Assembly: GCA_000711775.1 (NCBI GenBank)
Contig: ARYC01002752.1
Coordinates: 1-64,000 of the forward strand
DNA: 64,000 bases
Reading direction: 5' to 3'
From: Oxytricha trifallax
Lineage: Eukaryota > Ciliophora > Spirotrichea > Sporadotrichida > Oxytrichidae
A program made the translations under genes and the position numbers. The notes under the pieces are model-generated. The model saw only the letters and a program-made list of their open reading frames with translations, was not told the DNA's origin and did not search any database. Of this stretch, positions 22,735-35,220 are shown piece after piece (within the stretch, counting starts at the first letter, position 1; each line of letters begins with the position of its first letter).

Positions 22735-23530
22735 AGTCTGCTCAAACTATTATGAAGTTTTGACGAGTGGCATCAAATTCTGCTCTACTCCACTCTATAT
22801 AGCAAATTTCTATGCACTCAAGGTATACACCAGAGGAGTTGAGCAATTTAGGCTGAAATTGGACAAAAATTGGTTCAAAATCAAATATTTCAAGAATTGA
22901 ATGGGTTGGTGAGAGAGGAGATGCTCTGAGCATCATGCTATCCAGTTTGATAGGAATATAGCAAAAAACTAGCGAATCCGCAACTTCCGCTCGATTTTTT
23001 TGACCAGCTGAGATTAGCAGGTACTGCTGGAGCATTGAACTTTATGACACCAAATTTTTCACAAAATTGACCAGCAACAACGATTTTCAAGATTTTTGAC
23101 CACCATGCTCCAAATTTGGCCTGGTCACCGCATATTTAAGAAAAGTAACACATAACACAAAATTCAGAGTAAAAACTGCGATTTTTTGAGATTTTGACTA
23201 CTACTCTGGTCATATTGGTTCAAATCAAGCACTCTGGTCACTTCTATAGAGAATCTCAGTTTTGACCACTACTCTGGTCACTTGGGTTAAAATTATGCAA
23301 TTTGGCCACTTTTTTGACCACTCTGCTCAAATGTAAGAGACATGTATAAAAAGACAGATATTTTGACCACGAATAGTAAAGTTGGTCATTTTTACAGATA
23401 ATATAGAATTTTGTCACTTTATATATGTTCCTAATGATGCATAAAGACTTTGACCACAAATGAAAATAAAAGTGAGCATTTTGTAAAATTAAGTAGGGGT
23501 TTGGCCACTTTTCGCATATAAGACAAAACG
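22735..23530. repeat. GGTCA/TGACC motif block, right end of element A
   Basis: Mirror of 2140-2960, with the same motif array (for example TTGACCACTACTCTGGTCA). A short stretch near 23470-23505 differs from the left arm. Confidence 0.7.
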
Positions 23531-23624
23531 AATAGTAAATTAGCAGTAATTATATATTTATTAAATTTTGTATTTTTATTTTTGCATTTCCCCGATTCAA
23601 TTGTATTTTATCAATAATATAATA

Positions 23625-24390
23625 CATTCGAATCGGTGAAATAAAAAAAAGCGATACTATTTATATAAATTAGTAGCAGCCATTAATTAGAAAAACTTTG
23701 AGAATCATGTCCCTATTTAATTAATTACCTTATATTTAAAGTGGTACTATGTGATTATTTAATATTTTATTTTAACTCTAATTAGAAAACAAGGATTTAG
23801 TTGATTAAATTTATTTTTTATTTATGAATTTTTATTTTAATTTTAGCGGAGAGTCTTAAGTTACAGCACCCACATTACATTATCATTTATGCAGATTTCA
23901 ATATACCCAGTTTAATATTGATTAGTATATGTATCCTATGCCCTCAATAACTAAAAGCCTTAGAATAATTTAATCTAAAAACTTGATAATTTAAGCTATC
24001 AAGACTTTATCAAGCATTTTTCATGGATTGTGACTATATCTAGTATTTATTTAAAGGAAGTGTAGTTGAATTGAATTTCTAGGCTTATTAATTGGTTTGC
24101 TCTCTACATCAAAGACTATAATTAAAACTTCATATTATTGAGGAAGAAATATCTTACTTCGATGGTTTTAGATAATTTTCGCTTTCAGAATTTAGGTTGT
24201 ATGGTTCCACTTTAGGTTGTGTAAGTCCAGACGAAGGTATATTGAAGATATCATGAAGATATCTTCAATAATCTAATTTGAAAATAGCTTGCTAACAATC
24301 AAACACTTGATTACATGGTCACTAATGGATGGGGTAAGAGAATTTCCTATAACAATGCTTTCTGATTCAAATACACATAATATATAGTGC
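23625..24390 (+). repeat. Left terminal inverted repeat of element B
   Basis: Pairs with 39205-39985 with small indels. Contains at 24195-24265 a GGTTGTATGGTTCCA unit and a run of GAAGATATC elements. Abuts element A with only about 20 bp between the two tips. Confidence 0.75.
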
Positions 24391-25430
24391 TAATTTTAAC
24401 GTTTATATTTATTACCCTAAAATAATGACTATTCAAAATGATGCTCAAAATGTTAGCGTATTTGGAGTAAACTATATCGCTTTATAATAATACTTGAGAT
24501 ACATATGGATAAAAAAGTAATGCCAAAGTTTAGGCAGCTAGAGTGGATGCTGTTTTTTTTAAAAAAATTATTTGGAGATAATTTGCATAATTGACACAGT
24601 TATGTTTGATTTCGTGTCTCATAGATTTTTACCAATTAAAAGGGTTTTGGATAACTAAAATTCAAATAAGATTGGGACTTTCACAATAATCCAAAAGCAA
24701 GAATTAAACAAACTTTCACTAAATATTATATATAGGGATTCTTCAATATATTTATTAAGGCTATATAGTTTAAGGACCTTCTTTGATAATCTACCCGATC
24801 CATACTTGGAAGCTTCTGACAACTTAAATAAGTCTCAAAGCTTATTGATCGGTGATTATGGAACGCAAACAAACCCACATAATTTCATTCTTACAATCTA
24901 TCAAATTACTAAAACTTATAATAAATCTTCATAAGCTTGACTCAAGACATTCTCACTTATCCAAATTAAGTTAATATGCAGCTTTACTAGAAACCAGCTT
25001 TTAAAATATACGACCTAGATTCTATGATGTAAAGAAAATTAAGTCTAACACGATTTAAATTAATGGAGAGCATTTTGAAAGATTCTAGCTTAATTACTTT
25101 TTGAGTGCTAAATTAAATGTCGAGTAATCTATTATAACACTAGCAAAGTCGAATTTATCTGGGAAGCATTTTTATACTAAGATAGCTATATAGTTGGAAA
25201 CTCAACCAATAATGTTTATGATTGGATCTATGCTTAAGACACACCTCTGCAATTTATATAATTTCAAAAGCTTAAAAAGCAATAAGTCCAACAATAGTGC
25301 CTTAAAGTCGACTGAGTCGGGCTTGGCTTGTCCTGGAAGGTGGCCACCTAGGACTTGTGGTGTTATACGTAAGAAACTCAATTTCTCAAAAAATAATTAA
25401 TGAATTTAGTTGTTAATTAATAATTATACA
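24390..25430. other. AT-rich interior of element B; one GC-richer patch
   Basis: Mostly featureless. At 25290-25375 a GC-richer patch reads STESGLACPGRWPPRTC on the plus strand and ends at a GTAAG donor-like site. It could be an exon, but no family or partner exon was found. Confidence 0.3.
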
Positions 25431-25431
25431 T

Positions 25432-25983
25432 TGAGTAAAAATTGCGTCAATTTCCAAAATATAATCAAATAATAAATCATTTATTCATGCTAATTTAATA
25501 TTAATAATTTTATTCTAATTAAAAAGCACGTATCTCGAAATTTTGATCATTTTGAGATACGTAACAAATAAATATAATTAAATAATCATACATTAAACTT
25601 CTAATTATAAATTAAATTAAGTATTTCTACAAATTAAAGTTCATTTTTAAATATAATATAGATTAGATAACATTAATATATAGTTTTTTTATTAAACATA
25701 TAAATTAAAAATAATCAGTATGATCAATAAAACAAAATAAATATATATTTTTTACATAAAGCTTTTTAAAATGAACTTTAATTTGTAGAAATACTTAATT
25801 TCATTTATGATTAGAAGTTTAATGTATGATTATTTAATTATATTTATTTGTTATGTATCTCAAAATGATCAAAATTTCGAGATACGTGCTTTTTAATTAG
25901 AATAAAATTATTAATATTAAATTAGCGTGAATAAATGATTTATTATTTGATTATATTTTGGAAATTGACCCAATTTTTACTCA
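25432..25983. mobile_element. Fold-back (MITE-like) element, 552 bp
   Basis: Inverted repeat with arms of about 215 bp (25432-25650 and 25765-25983) around an AT-rich centre near 25708. Ends TGAGTAAAAATTG; near-identical arms include CACGTATCTCGAAATTTTGATC. No coding capacity. It looks like a young non-autonomous fold-back insertion inside element B. Confidence 0.85.
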
Positions 25984-26440
25984 TTACCTTATAGTTACTC
26001 TCTACTCTCTCTAGTACCTTAAAGTCTTAAATCAAAAGTTATTTTGGAGTATAATGGAAAAAATATCCTTATATTACCAATTTATTTTTATTTATATTTC
26101 AGGGCATCTTTATTTATCAAGGAAAATTATATAAATCCTTTATTTAAATGAAAGCTGAGCATTAAAAATAATATCTCTAATAAGACAATATCTTGCAACA
26201 TAGCATAAATAAACAAACTAAACTAAAATTTTTGAGTTCAAAGAAATTGATTAATACTATAATGGATAAAATATTATTTTGGTAGAGTATTTATGATAGA
26301 TTTTTTCTCTTAGGTTGTTATCAAGTCATAAGAATTAAGGGATAATGGCTCCCTGCGGGGGGAGATAAATTTTTTTCTTCTTAAAATTTCTTAAACAATC
26401 TAAAAATAAATAAAACATTGAAATAACTTATTACAACCTA

Positions 26441-26899
26441 ATAAATAAGTCTCTAAAACCCCTAGTAATCTTTCTAAGAAGTCTAATAAGAAACATATTT
26501 TATAGAGTATTTACTCTATATTTATTAGTAAAATAACAATAAGTTTAACATAAAAATGAAAAGTTTTGCAATGTTTTATTTAATTTTATATTTTTAATTT
26601 TATAAATACCTTCTTTGATTCCTTGTATTGTCAGAAATAAATAAATCATATGGTTCCTTAAATATAATTGAAAAAAAATTTATTTTTCAATTTAGTGATG
26701 AATTAAGCTAAAATTTATTTCTGACAATATAAGGAATCAAAGAAGGTATTTATAAAATTAAATAAAACATTGCAAAACTTTTCATTTTTATGTTAAACTT
26801 ATTATTATTTTACTAATAAATATAGAGTAAATACTATCAAATATGTTTCTTATTAGACTTCTTAGAAAGATTACTAGGGGTTTTAGAGACTTATTTATT
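26441..26899. mobile_element. Nested palindrome 1, about 460 bp
   Basis: Arms beginning ATAAATAAGTCTCTAAAACC and ending with the complement at 26899; axis near 26670. The arms include CCTTCTTTGATTCCTTGTAT. Inserted within, or built into, the element at 26342-27804. Confidence 0.8.
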
Positions 26900-26910
26900 G
26901 GGTTTTAATA

Positions 26911-27719
26911 AAGTGAATTAAGTCATTTGATCGTGAATATACAAGATTAATCAAGAATTTAATGATTTAATGTATAGTTACAGTACAGTGATCTTGTCTT
27001 AATAACCTCATAATCAGCTCATTTTCCATCATCAAGTTCATCATGATCTATTGAGCTTTTCTTGAGATCGGTGCTCGTTCCCATCGTTATATTCGTAGCA
27101 TCAATAAAAGTCGGGATTCAGGTTTAGATTCTGCAATCTCAGCCACATCTCGATTTAAGACCGCTGTTCTCACGATCAGTTGACAGGAGAGTCCTCCATT
27201 TTATTAGGTGAAATTTTAATAATTCTGAGATTTTAATAAATTAAATCAGGCACAGTCTTAACTAATCAGTAACTTTTAAAAATTGATTAAGACATTACTA
27301 ATTAAAATTCTTAATAGATTAAAACTACTAGTATAAACTTTAATCATTTATCACTAAAACTTAAAAAGTTTTAATTTGCCTGATTTAATTTATTAAAATC
27401 TCAGAATTATTAAAATTTCACCTAATAAAATGGAGGACTCTCCTGTCAACTGATCGTGAGAACAGCGTTCTTAAATCGAGATGTGGCTGAGATTGCAGAT
27501 GTTGAACCTGAATCCCAACTTTTAGTGATGCTACGAAGATAACGATGTGAACGAGCACCGATCTCAAGAAAAGCTCAATAGATCATGATGAACTTGATGA
27601 TGGAAAATGAGCTGATTATGAGGTTATTAAGACAAGATCACTGTACTGTAACTATACATTAAATCATTAAATTCTTGATTAATCTTGTATATTCACGATC
27701 AAATGACTTAATTCACTTT
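26911..27719. mobile_element. Nested palindrome 2, about 810 bp
   Basis: Arms beginning AAGTGAATTAAGTCATTTGA and closing with the complement at 27719; axis near 27315. The arms are less AT-rich than the surroundings and contain GAGATCGGTGCTCGTTCCCA-type sequence with a few differences between sides. A few substitutions separate the arms, so it is slightly older than palindrome 1 or a different family. Confidence 0.8.
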
Positions 27720-28397
27720 AAGTTATTTCAATGTTTTATTGATTTTTAGATTGTTTAAGAAATTTGAAAAAAAAATTTATCTCCCCCCAGCCAGGGGGTC
27801 ATTACCCGAATAATGTTAGTTGATAATTCATGGATCGAACTTTGATTTAATTCATGATGAAATATATTGTATTTTAGCTTATCCGACGCCTAAATTAACA
27901 AGAATAAACTCATGTTCGTGTCTTTGTGAAATACAGTATTACCATTTATAAGTTGGTACCAATCAGCGCCCCTTTAAATAAAACTTATGATCTTACATAA
28001 TTTATATAAGAATTAGTAATATTGCCAAAAGACTACAAATCAAATAACTTTCATGGAATAATATTGAGCTGATGCTCAGAGGAGACTTTATTTATGATAA
28101 TATAACTAGTTGTTTATTAAGGGATGACAACAGAAACATTCAAGTAGTTCAATCATTATAAAGCGGATGTCTATTTATAAATAGGGATATAAATATTTTA
28201 ATTAGTTTTAATGTTTCATTCCTAAAGAGTTTATTCACTATTCATTTGTCAATTTTCAAGTTTAAATAGCTAAATAAAAGCAACGCTCTTAATATTTAAA
28301 TTAATTTCAATACTAAAACAGTCTCATTTTGTACTGTAAATTTATCAAATTTGTTGAAAATTTAGATTTCTACAATTCCGTTGGACTGATAATTTTG

Positions 28398-29131
28398 ACT
28401 TGAAGAATGTTAATTAAATTTAAAAACATTCTTGGGTATTTTTTTGGTATTTAAGTTTTATTTGACAATTACACATGGTCAAAACTCTATGTAGCTGTGG
28501 TATCTAGGAAGTGTTTAAATATAATTATCTAAGTTAATCCTGAATAAATCTTTCTAAATTAAATTAAGCCTATGGAATTTATTTTCATTCTAAGAGAACC
28601 ACTGTTGGATAAATGTTTTTTCCAGTCCTATAAGTGCTTATTTGTAGTTAAGAGTAGAAATATTATGCAGCTACTTTAAAGATGGATAAATAAAAAAACA
28701 ATTTGTGAGAAGCTTTTTAACAACAAATTAAAGTCTATAAAATGGCTTAAGCATTAACTTAGAGCTCATTCCTTATTCTAAAACAAAGAACTTGCTCAAA
28801 GTTATTCAAATCTAAGATGACCAAGTGATAGAAAGAATAACTCCTAAATTCATCATAAATCCCATATAAAAGTAAATTTTGGTACTTTCAGGAAAGAATC
28901 TTGAGACTTTTGAATTGTATGTAATTACATATCAACGTTAAGCCAGGGATATAGAGGTAGTTTTAAAAAATCCAAATTTAAATTTGCATTACCAATTTTA
29001 ATTACTAAACTTACAAATGATGAGAGATTTTTAAGAGTCTAGCTTAAGAAAGACGAATAGAGTTCTTATACTTATAGTCAAATAAAATATTCAAAAAGAT
29101 TGGAAAACTTTAGATTACTGATTATAGAGTG
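28398..29131 (+). CDS. Large extracellular-type protein, segment with IPT/TIG-like strand (element B)
   Basis: Plus-strand frame of 244 codons without TGA, much longer than expected by chance in this composition. It reads like a secreted beta protein: WYLGSVQIQLSKLILNK, NHCWINVFSSPIS, then ITPKFIINPIQKQILVLSG, which resembles the start of an IPT/TIG (immunoglobulin-like) domain. It belongs to the same strand and probably the same gene as the clearer IPT/TIG segments at 32.0-33.1 and 36.6-37.6 kb. The protein family is inferred from pattern only. Confidence 0.45.
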
Positions 29132-31765
29132 TCTAACTGCTTAACTTAAGTTGTCTTTAAAATGTACTTCAATCAATAAAGTAAAGGTATAGATTAACTA
29201 TTATTGCATATTAGCATTTAATAACTAATATATTCTCAAAATTAAAGCGATTTAATTTAGCAGAATTTTGCTAAACTGCAAAACTTCTAATAAATTTGAT
29301 AATAAACTCTAAGAATTAAGAATAGAGTACAGTTATAATTCTAAATCTCTATAGACCGATATCATCTCTATTTAAAATGAAACTCTTATTAATTTACAGT
29401 ACACTTACTCAAAGGGATTGATATTTTTCAAACCTAACAATGCTATTGATTTTTTTTACATTTGATACTTTCTGCGAATACAAAAAAGAACTTACTATTC
29501 TATAATTGGACATAAGACTTAATTATCTACTTTAGATCTTAATATGAGGGAGAAATATTTGCCTATTAAAATCCTAACAATTTACTTAAGTATTGCAGTA
29601 TTGCATTATTCCTGAAGATTAATATATTTTAATGTTTTCAGGTATTTTATTTCCTTTAGTTAAAAAGACTAGTTGAGATTATATATTAAGTAAACATAGT
29701 TTCTGTTCAAAATTAAATAAATTCTGATATTACAAAATTAAAAATTATTGATAACTTAAAACGAATTGAATAATGAATTAGAATTAATAGTTCAATCTAC
29801 GTAAATTATTTACAATACTAAGTACTAATTGATTTAACTTTTGAATCAGAATATTTATGGCTCATTAAGTAGAGTTGCAACAAATATCTATTAATGCTTG
29901 ATTTAGTATTCCGAAAATTGATATAATAATCTTATTTCATAACTTTACTTATCTGTTAACTATTATAAGATTGACTATTTAATGGTGTCACTTAATGGTT
30001 TGATATGGTTAATTTAAAGAAGTTCCAGTGAAGTTTGATTTGTGCCTAATATAACAAATTATAGTTTATAATACGAAAATTCTTAATTATTATTTATTCT
30101 AATGACATTAAAACTAGAACTTATTATCAAAATAAAAAATGTAAATCTCTCTGATTAGGTGAAATTCTTCCTGATCTTCATCGACATCATCGTCGCCATC
30201 GTCATTTTCATGATTTAAGTCCCCTCTGTCTGCGGTATTGCGTAGAACCAGTCCAGCTGTACCTGAGGTCTTAGAAGGCAGGACCGCTATAAAATAAATT
30301 AAACATATGTTTATTGTAATATAAATTTTATGTGAGTGGTCCACATCAACTTGCGTCTGATCAATACAAATACTTATACTGTATTAAGTTTTAAAATTAA
30401 TTAATATATTTCTGATTATAAATTAGAAATGTTTCTATGACCACTCTATTAGAAAGTGAATGTTCTTAACTATTCAAAATCAAGGGCATGAACTTACACC
30501 TAGATCTGAATTAAACGTTAGATTGATACAAATAAAATTTCCCCTATTATAATGATACATAAAATAAGAAAATTACTTGTTTATCCCAAACTGACAAACT
30601 ATCAGTCACTCCTAAAATTTAAATATAATGCTTTATTGAAAATTTGATATTAAACAAATGTTAAAGAATTAAGTCTCATTAGTAATTACACTACTAAAAT
30701 ATCAATCCAAAATAATAGCTCATTAGAAGTTTGAGCCTCTAACATAACAATTTAATTTAATATTACTCCAGATACAAAGTTTAACATACAAAGATATACT
30801 TCACGAATTTTTGTCACAAAATGCTATTCCCAAAGATTATTCAAATAGAGTGGTATGCTAGATCTAAGGAGCTCTTCAATAAGATGATACTTACTATATT
30901 AAAATGCAGCAATTCAAGATAACTAGGCAATATGCTTGCTTAAGTTTAAGATACTTATCATACCTAACATTATAATGTGAGCTTGGAATATTGTGATAAC
31001 ACTACTCTGTCATTGAAACCAATAAATGTTAACATTTTGCCAATAATTCCTTCATTCAAAATTAGTCCAGATCTCCTACAATTTAACATCTATTAACCAT
31101 TAATACTGAATGTTACCTTTAATTTAATATTTAATAATCCATAACTTAAAGTAATGACCTCAATGTAGGGAATAATCATTTAAAAGCAAAGTTAAACTTC
31201 ATAAATTAAACATTTGCATAAGCCAGCATGATAGTACCTTGCAAGAAAAACTTAACTTAATACATAATGAACATTTTGTGTAATGGTGAAGATATTCGAT
31301 CTTCGTATAATCACAGTGCTTGACTTTTAATAGATTTAACTGTGAATTGAGTAATTGAAAGATAATATCTCGAGTTTAAGTTGATATAAAAAAGGTTAAG
31401 AGCAATTGAAGAATCGATAGATATAAAGCAAAATGAATCATGTTTTTTTATTGTTCTGGAGTTAACACAAGCAATCTTACTATTATGTCTCTCTAAATAA
31501 GTATACTTAAAAGTGATAGTTAAATCTAGTCATCAATGATTACTCTTTTTCTAAGAAAAATATTAAGTATGAAGATGAGGAATATACAAAGTTAATCTGT
31601 TAAAATCAGTATAAAATTATGCAGTATAATCATGAAATTAAACTAAAAATTAGCATTAATACTTCCATGTTAAGTATATTACTCAATGATGATTCAGCCT
31701 GTAAAATTTATAACTAAAATTATAATATTTACTTAGACGAAAATATTTTCAAAGATATTGTGATT
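29132..31765. other. Low-signal stretch of element B, with one GC-richer patch
   Basis: Mostly AT-rich, with overlapping weak frames. At 30150-30300 there is a GC-richer patch. On the minus strand it reads KTSGTAGLVLRNTADRGDLN followed by an Asp/Glu-rich run, after an acceptor-like TTTTATAG. On the plus strand the same bases give a hydrophobic stretch (FFLIFIDIIVAIVIFMI). I cannot decide which strand is coding. Confidence 0.35.
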
Positions 31766-32035
31766 TCTATTTTAGATCAACAGATCTACAACCTTGCTCT
31801 AAAGATGCGCAATACATAAAATTCAACAACATCTCGTTTAATGTTTCTCTATAAGTAGAAGATTTCTTAACCCTAAATCTTTATAATTCAACTTAGTACA
31901 TTATGACTCCCATAATTACTGACTACTTTTCCAGATATAATTTTTAGAGATGTTTCAGGAAATTTTCAATAGATAATCGTTAGCTTAGATTAAGATTTAC
32001 ATTAATATCTAAACAACTCTAAAACGAATTGTTTA
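31766..32035 (+). CDS. Large extracellular-type protein, segment (element B)
   Basis: Plus-strand frame beginning just after a TATTTTAG acceptor-like site: STDLQPCSKDAQYIKFNNIS, then VEDFLTLNLYNSTQYIMTPI and a basic end, closing at TGA near 32033. Composition (Asn/Ser/Thr/Tyr with scattered Cys) fits a ciliate surface protein. Probably part of the same gene as the segment that follows. Confidence 0.4.
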
Positions 32036-32039
32036 ATTA

Positions 32040-33150
32040 ATGAGCAAGCTACAAAAGACATTTCGTAGTTATGACCTTTATTAACTCTACCTATATAAAA
32101 TGCGATGTTCCAAGCTACAAAGATTACAGAGACTTGGTACTTAAAGGTTAATTTTAACATATAATATATATCATTATTTTTATCAGAGGTATTTATCTTT
32201 TGAATTCTATCTCTCAGTTAATGGGTCTGCATTTTTATACAAAGTATAATTTACTTAAGAACATCTCAAATAAATGAATTTATCATTCAAGGTGAATTAA
32301 GAGTTTGTATTGGTACTCTTAAAAGTATCAAAATTCAAAGTTTAAATAGATGGAGATTTAAATGAATAATTATTTAATATGTCATAAATTTATGCTGATA
32401 AAATCAAAGTTTTAATTGTCTCAATTCAATTATTAATTTCAAAAGCCTACTACACCTATAAATGCAAATATATAAATAACTAAAAGATTCTATAACTCAC
32501 GGAATTATATCAATAGTTTTAAAGCCAATCTATATCCAAAACAGTCAACAATTTACAAGATTTTCGCCTTAAACATCATTCAACAATTTCGAAATGATAA
32601 ATGTTACAATAGAAATAAATTATGGACTAAACCAGTAAATAAAACCCACATACTGCATTTTAGAGTCATCACAATCCCTCGATTTAAGTGTCAACATATA
32701 AATATCAGTGTCTTATTACTTCACCCATGACTTAAAATATATATCTTGGATACTATAGCTCATAAGACAGTTAAGTAATTTCTTTGGCGAATTAAATTTT
32801 ATTTGAATATCTTAATCCTATTTCTTTATCACATATATCACTAACAAATGCTCCATAAATAAGAGGTTCTTTGATTAAAGTTTATGCTTCAGGCTTTCTA
32901 AGAATTATACGGTTTAATCTTGCATTTAATTGCAAATTTGGAACTTAACTTGTACCTTCAAAATAATTAAATGATTTTCTTTTGAATTATGCTACTCCTT
33001 TTTTTCAGTTGCTTAGGAAACAGCATTTCAACTTTAATTGTCATATATAGAAGATTAATATTATAAAGCTAGGGCAATCAAGTGTTTTTTATCGAAGAAG
33101 TTATTTAAATTACAAAAGTTTTGCCTCACATAATTGACTTGAGTTAAGTT
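32040..33150 (+). pseudogene. IPT/TIG-domain protein, best-defined segment (element B)
   Basis: Plus-strand frame of about 370 codons with one in-frame TGA near 32597. It contains a good IPT/TIG domain: LFEYLNPISLSHISLTNAP, then GSLIKVYASGF (about 32867-32899), NCKFGTQLVPS with the Cys-x-Phe-Gly motif (about 32928-32960), and LLNYATPFF. IPT/TIG domains are immunoglobulin-like folds in extracellular or DNA-binding proteins; long ciliate surface proteins carry many. The TGA suggests the gene is decayed or that an intron was missed. Confidence 0.55.
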
Positions 33151-33619
33151 CTTTAATTACTAAGAATTGAATTCTTGTAACCTATTGAATAAAGAATGTT
33201 ATATACTCAGTTTAATGCTATTTAAGTAGGAATTTATCGAACATCATAGAGTAAATAGCATTTGCAAAATCATTCAGAATAGACTAAGTTTCAATTGTCT
33301 TAAAAATACAGTTAATCTGACAAATTTTATTTAATATTAATTGTAAGTCAGCTCAAATCTGGTCTAAGATTCCAACATAAGTTATGCAATACAAACTTAC
33401 TCCGAAATTAAGTTGCTCGTTTACAAATATTTCTCCCTCTTATTTTTATTAGGAAAAGCTTAATAAGTATAAGTTTTTGTCCAAGGTATTGATTAAAAAA
33501 GCTGTAGAACAATAAATTGTGCAAATTATAACGTATTGAAAATGAAATTTACTACTTTGAAGCTAATCTAAGTAAATAATGTGTGAACTTTAATTAAATT
33601 AATAAAAGTTAAAATTACT

Positions 33620-35220
33620 ATGACTTAAAATGTCGAGCATCAGGATGAAGATGAAAGAGGTCTATATGATGATTTTTGTAATTCTTAACCAGTTAGGTAC
33701 TATGCCTCTTTCATTTAGCTATTCGACCTTTTGAATATGCATGAAGTATAGCTCGGATCATACAATTTCTAAGCAGCAATTAGCGAAAGCAGACATATAA
33801 TACTCTAATTATCAGCATTGAATTATTCAGAAAAAGCAGTAATTATTCTCAGATGGATCAGGTATTAGCGAGAAAGTCACAGATAGGTCTACTTACATCA
33901 GATTTGATATAAAAAACAATTTTGGTGGTTACATTTTGCGGGCTGGAAAAATTATGAATTTACTTAGAAAATTAGAGATAAAGTTTATAAAATGCTATTG
34001 TAAGTTCATCAATATATTGAAAATAATACTAAAATCTCTCTTTTTCTATTATTATAGTATGATTTGCTATCTAATGGAAGGCTTATTGACTTTAAGTAAA
34101 CATAAAGTTTTACATTTTAATTAGATTCATGAGAATGGAGATCGGTATAAGTTGACATACTGTTCTCATGAATCTAAATTTAAGTTAGAAGCACCCAACT
34201 CAGGAATCTTCGCTTGCAACAGAAATCTTTAAATTATTCTATAATGTAGTAAATGCTTTCCTTATTCAATTATAGATGGAGAATGAAGGGATGTAAATCG
34301 CAGACTATAGAAAGAATGTTAATAAATTAAGCTTAATGTTGATATTATGGCTTTTTCATAGTAAGACTGTAAGAATTATTTACTTATTTTACTATAAATA
34401 GTAAAAGATTAGTCAAGCTGATGAACAATTTAATCACCATATTCTTAAAAAATTGATTGAAATAAATAGACAAATTTGCTTATTGCCCCTGATGATATCG
34501 TCCTCAATATTCATGAAAGATTTTCACAAAAATAAAAGTAATGCAGAAATTAAATATACAAGGATGAATTGTTTTAATTATTACTATGATCAATTATTTA
34601 GATGCTTTAACATAGTAATAAAAGAGGTCCGTCATTGTAAAAAACTGTGATCATTGTCATAAACTTACATGTTCAGCTTGTCTCGACTCACCTTTTGCAC
34701 AAAGCTATAAGTTCAGTCTGACTTTTTCCAGATACCTTTGAAAGTAGCTATCCCCACGTTATCATTTCTATGTTGTGCCACGATATCTTTAATAAAGCCT
34801 TTTTCTGATCGATAATAAACATTAGAAGGACAACATGAATTATAGAATCCCCTTCCTCATTTTATGTTACCAACCTTGGTTAACTTCAATTACATGCTGA
34901 CATCAACCTTCTGTATCCATACTTTTTTATAAGTTAATTTACCTATTGTCTAAGAGCTCTTCATAGTGGAGCACATTTAAAGTCTACAAGTCAGCGCTTT
35001 TAAGGAGGATTTTAGCCACCAAATAAAATCCTTCAAAAATCTCATAGTGGTTTGCTGATCTTGTGGGAGATAGTTCCCCCTACAATTGTTTTAATTACAG
35101 AAATTTCCAGTTAATATCTGAGGAAGTCATCATATTGTTTATAATATGAACTTGTATTTAGAGCTCACTAAAGTCATGTTCTCTGCCATCATCTCCCTAC
35201 ATCTTAGCAAAATATTTAAT
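33620..35220 (+). CDS. Unidentified intron-containing coding region with a Cys pair motif (element B)
   Basis: ATG 33620 opens MTQNVEHQDEDERGLYDDF, then LQLSALNYSEKAVIILRWI. A 25-nt intron GTATTAGCGAG...AGATAG is likely near 33857. The frame continues as STYIRFDIKNNFGGYILRAG. Further right in other frames are NCDHCHKLTCSACLDSP, with Cys-x2-Cys pairs spaced like a zinc or disulfide knot, and KVYKSALLRRILATKQNPS followed by SQWFADLVGDSSPYNCF. Several frame changes remain unexplained, so exon limits are uncertain. May be part of the large IPT/TIG gene or a separate one. Confidence 0.45.

Larger units (their letters stand above)
2058..23603. mobile_element. Element A: 21.5-kb palindromic DNA transposon with IS630/Tc1-type transposase
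   Basis: The left end (CAATTGAATCGGGG from 2058) and right end (its complement to 23603) match, and the identity continues inward without a break to an axis near 12845. Each half is about 10.75 kb. Spot comparisons give roughly 95-98% identity outside one diverged block. Both tips are flanked on the outside by TA (2056-2057 and 23604-23605), the target duplicated by IS630/Tc1/mariner elements. Each arm carries a DD34E transposase plus at least four other genes and no hallmark virion or polymerase gene that I can recognise. It looks like an inverted dimer of one about 10.8-kb unit, or an element whose terminal repeats have grown to cover it all. Decay (frameshifts, TGAs) is heavier in the right arm. 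Confidence 0.85.
12862..23603 (-). repeat. Right arm of the element A palindrome
   Basis: This is the inverted partner of 2058-12827. Relative to the left arm it has several small indels and a TGA in place of an Arg codon in the transposase, plus one strongly diverged block at about 17130-17320. Confidence 0.9.
26342..27804. mobile_element. Non-autonomous element with GC-rich tips, containing two nested palindromes
   Basis: Outer inverted repeats of about 85 bp start with CTCCCTGCGGGGGGAGATAA (left) and end CTCCCCCCAGCCAGGGGG (right) and continue through AAATTTCTTAAACAATCTAA on both sides. Between them lie two further palindromes arranged one after the other (26441-26899 and 26911-27719). 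No protein coding is evident. The G/C runs at the tips stand out sharply from the surrounding AT-rich DNA. Confidence 0.8.
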
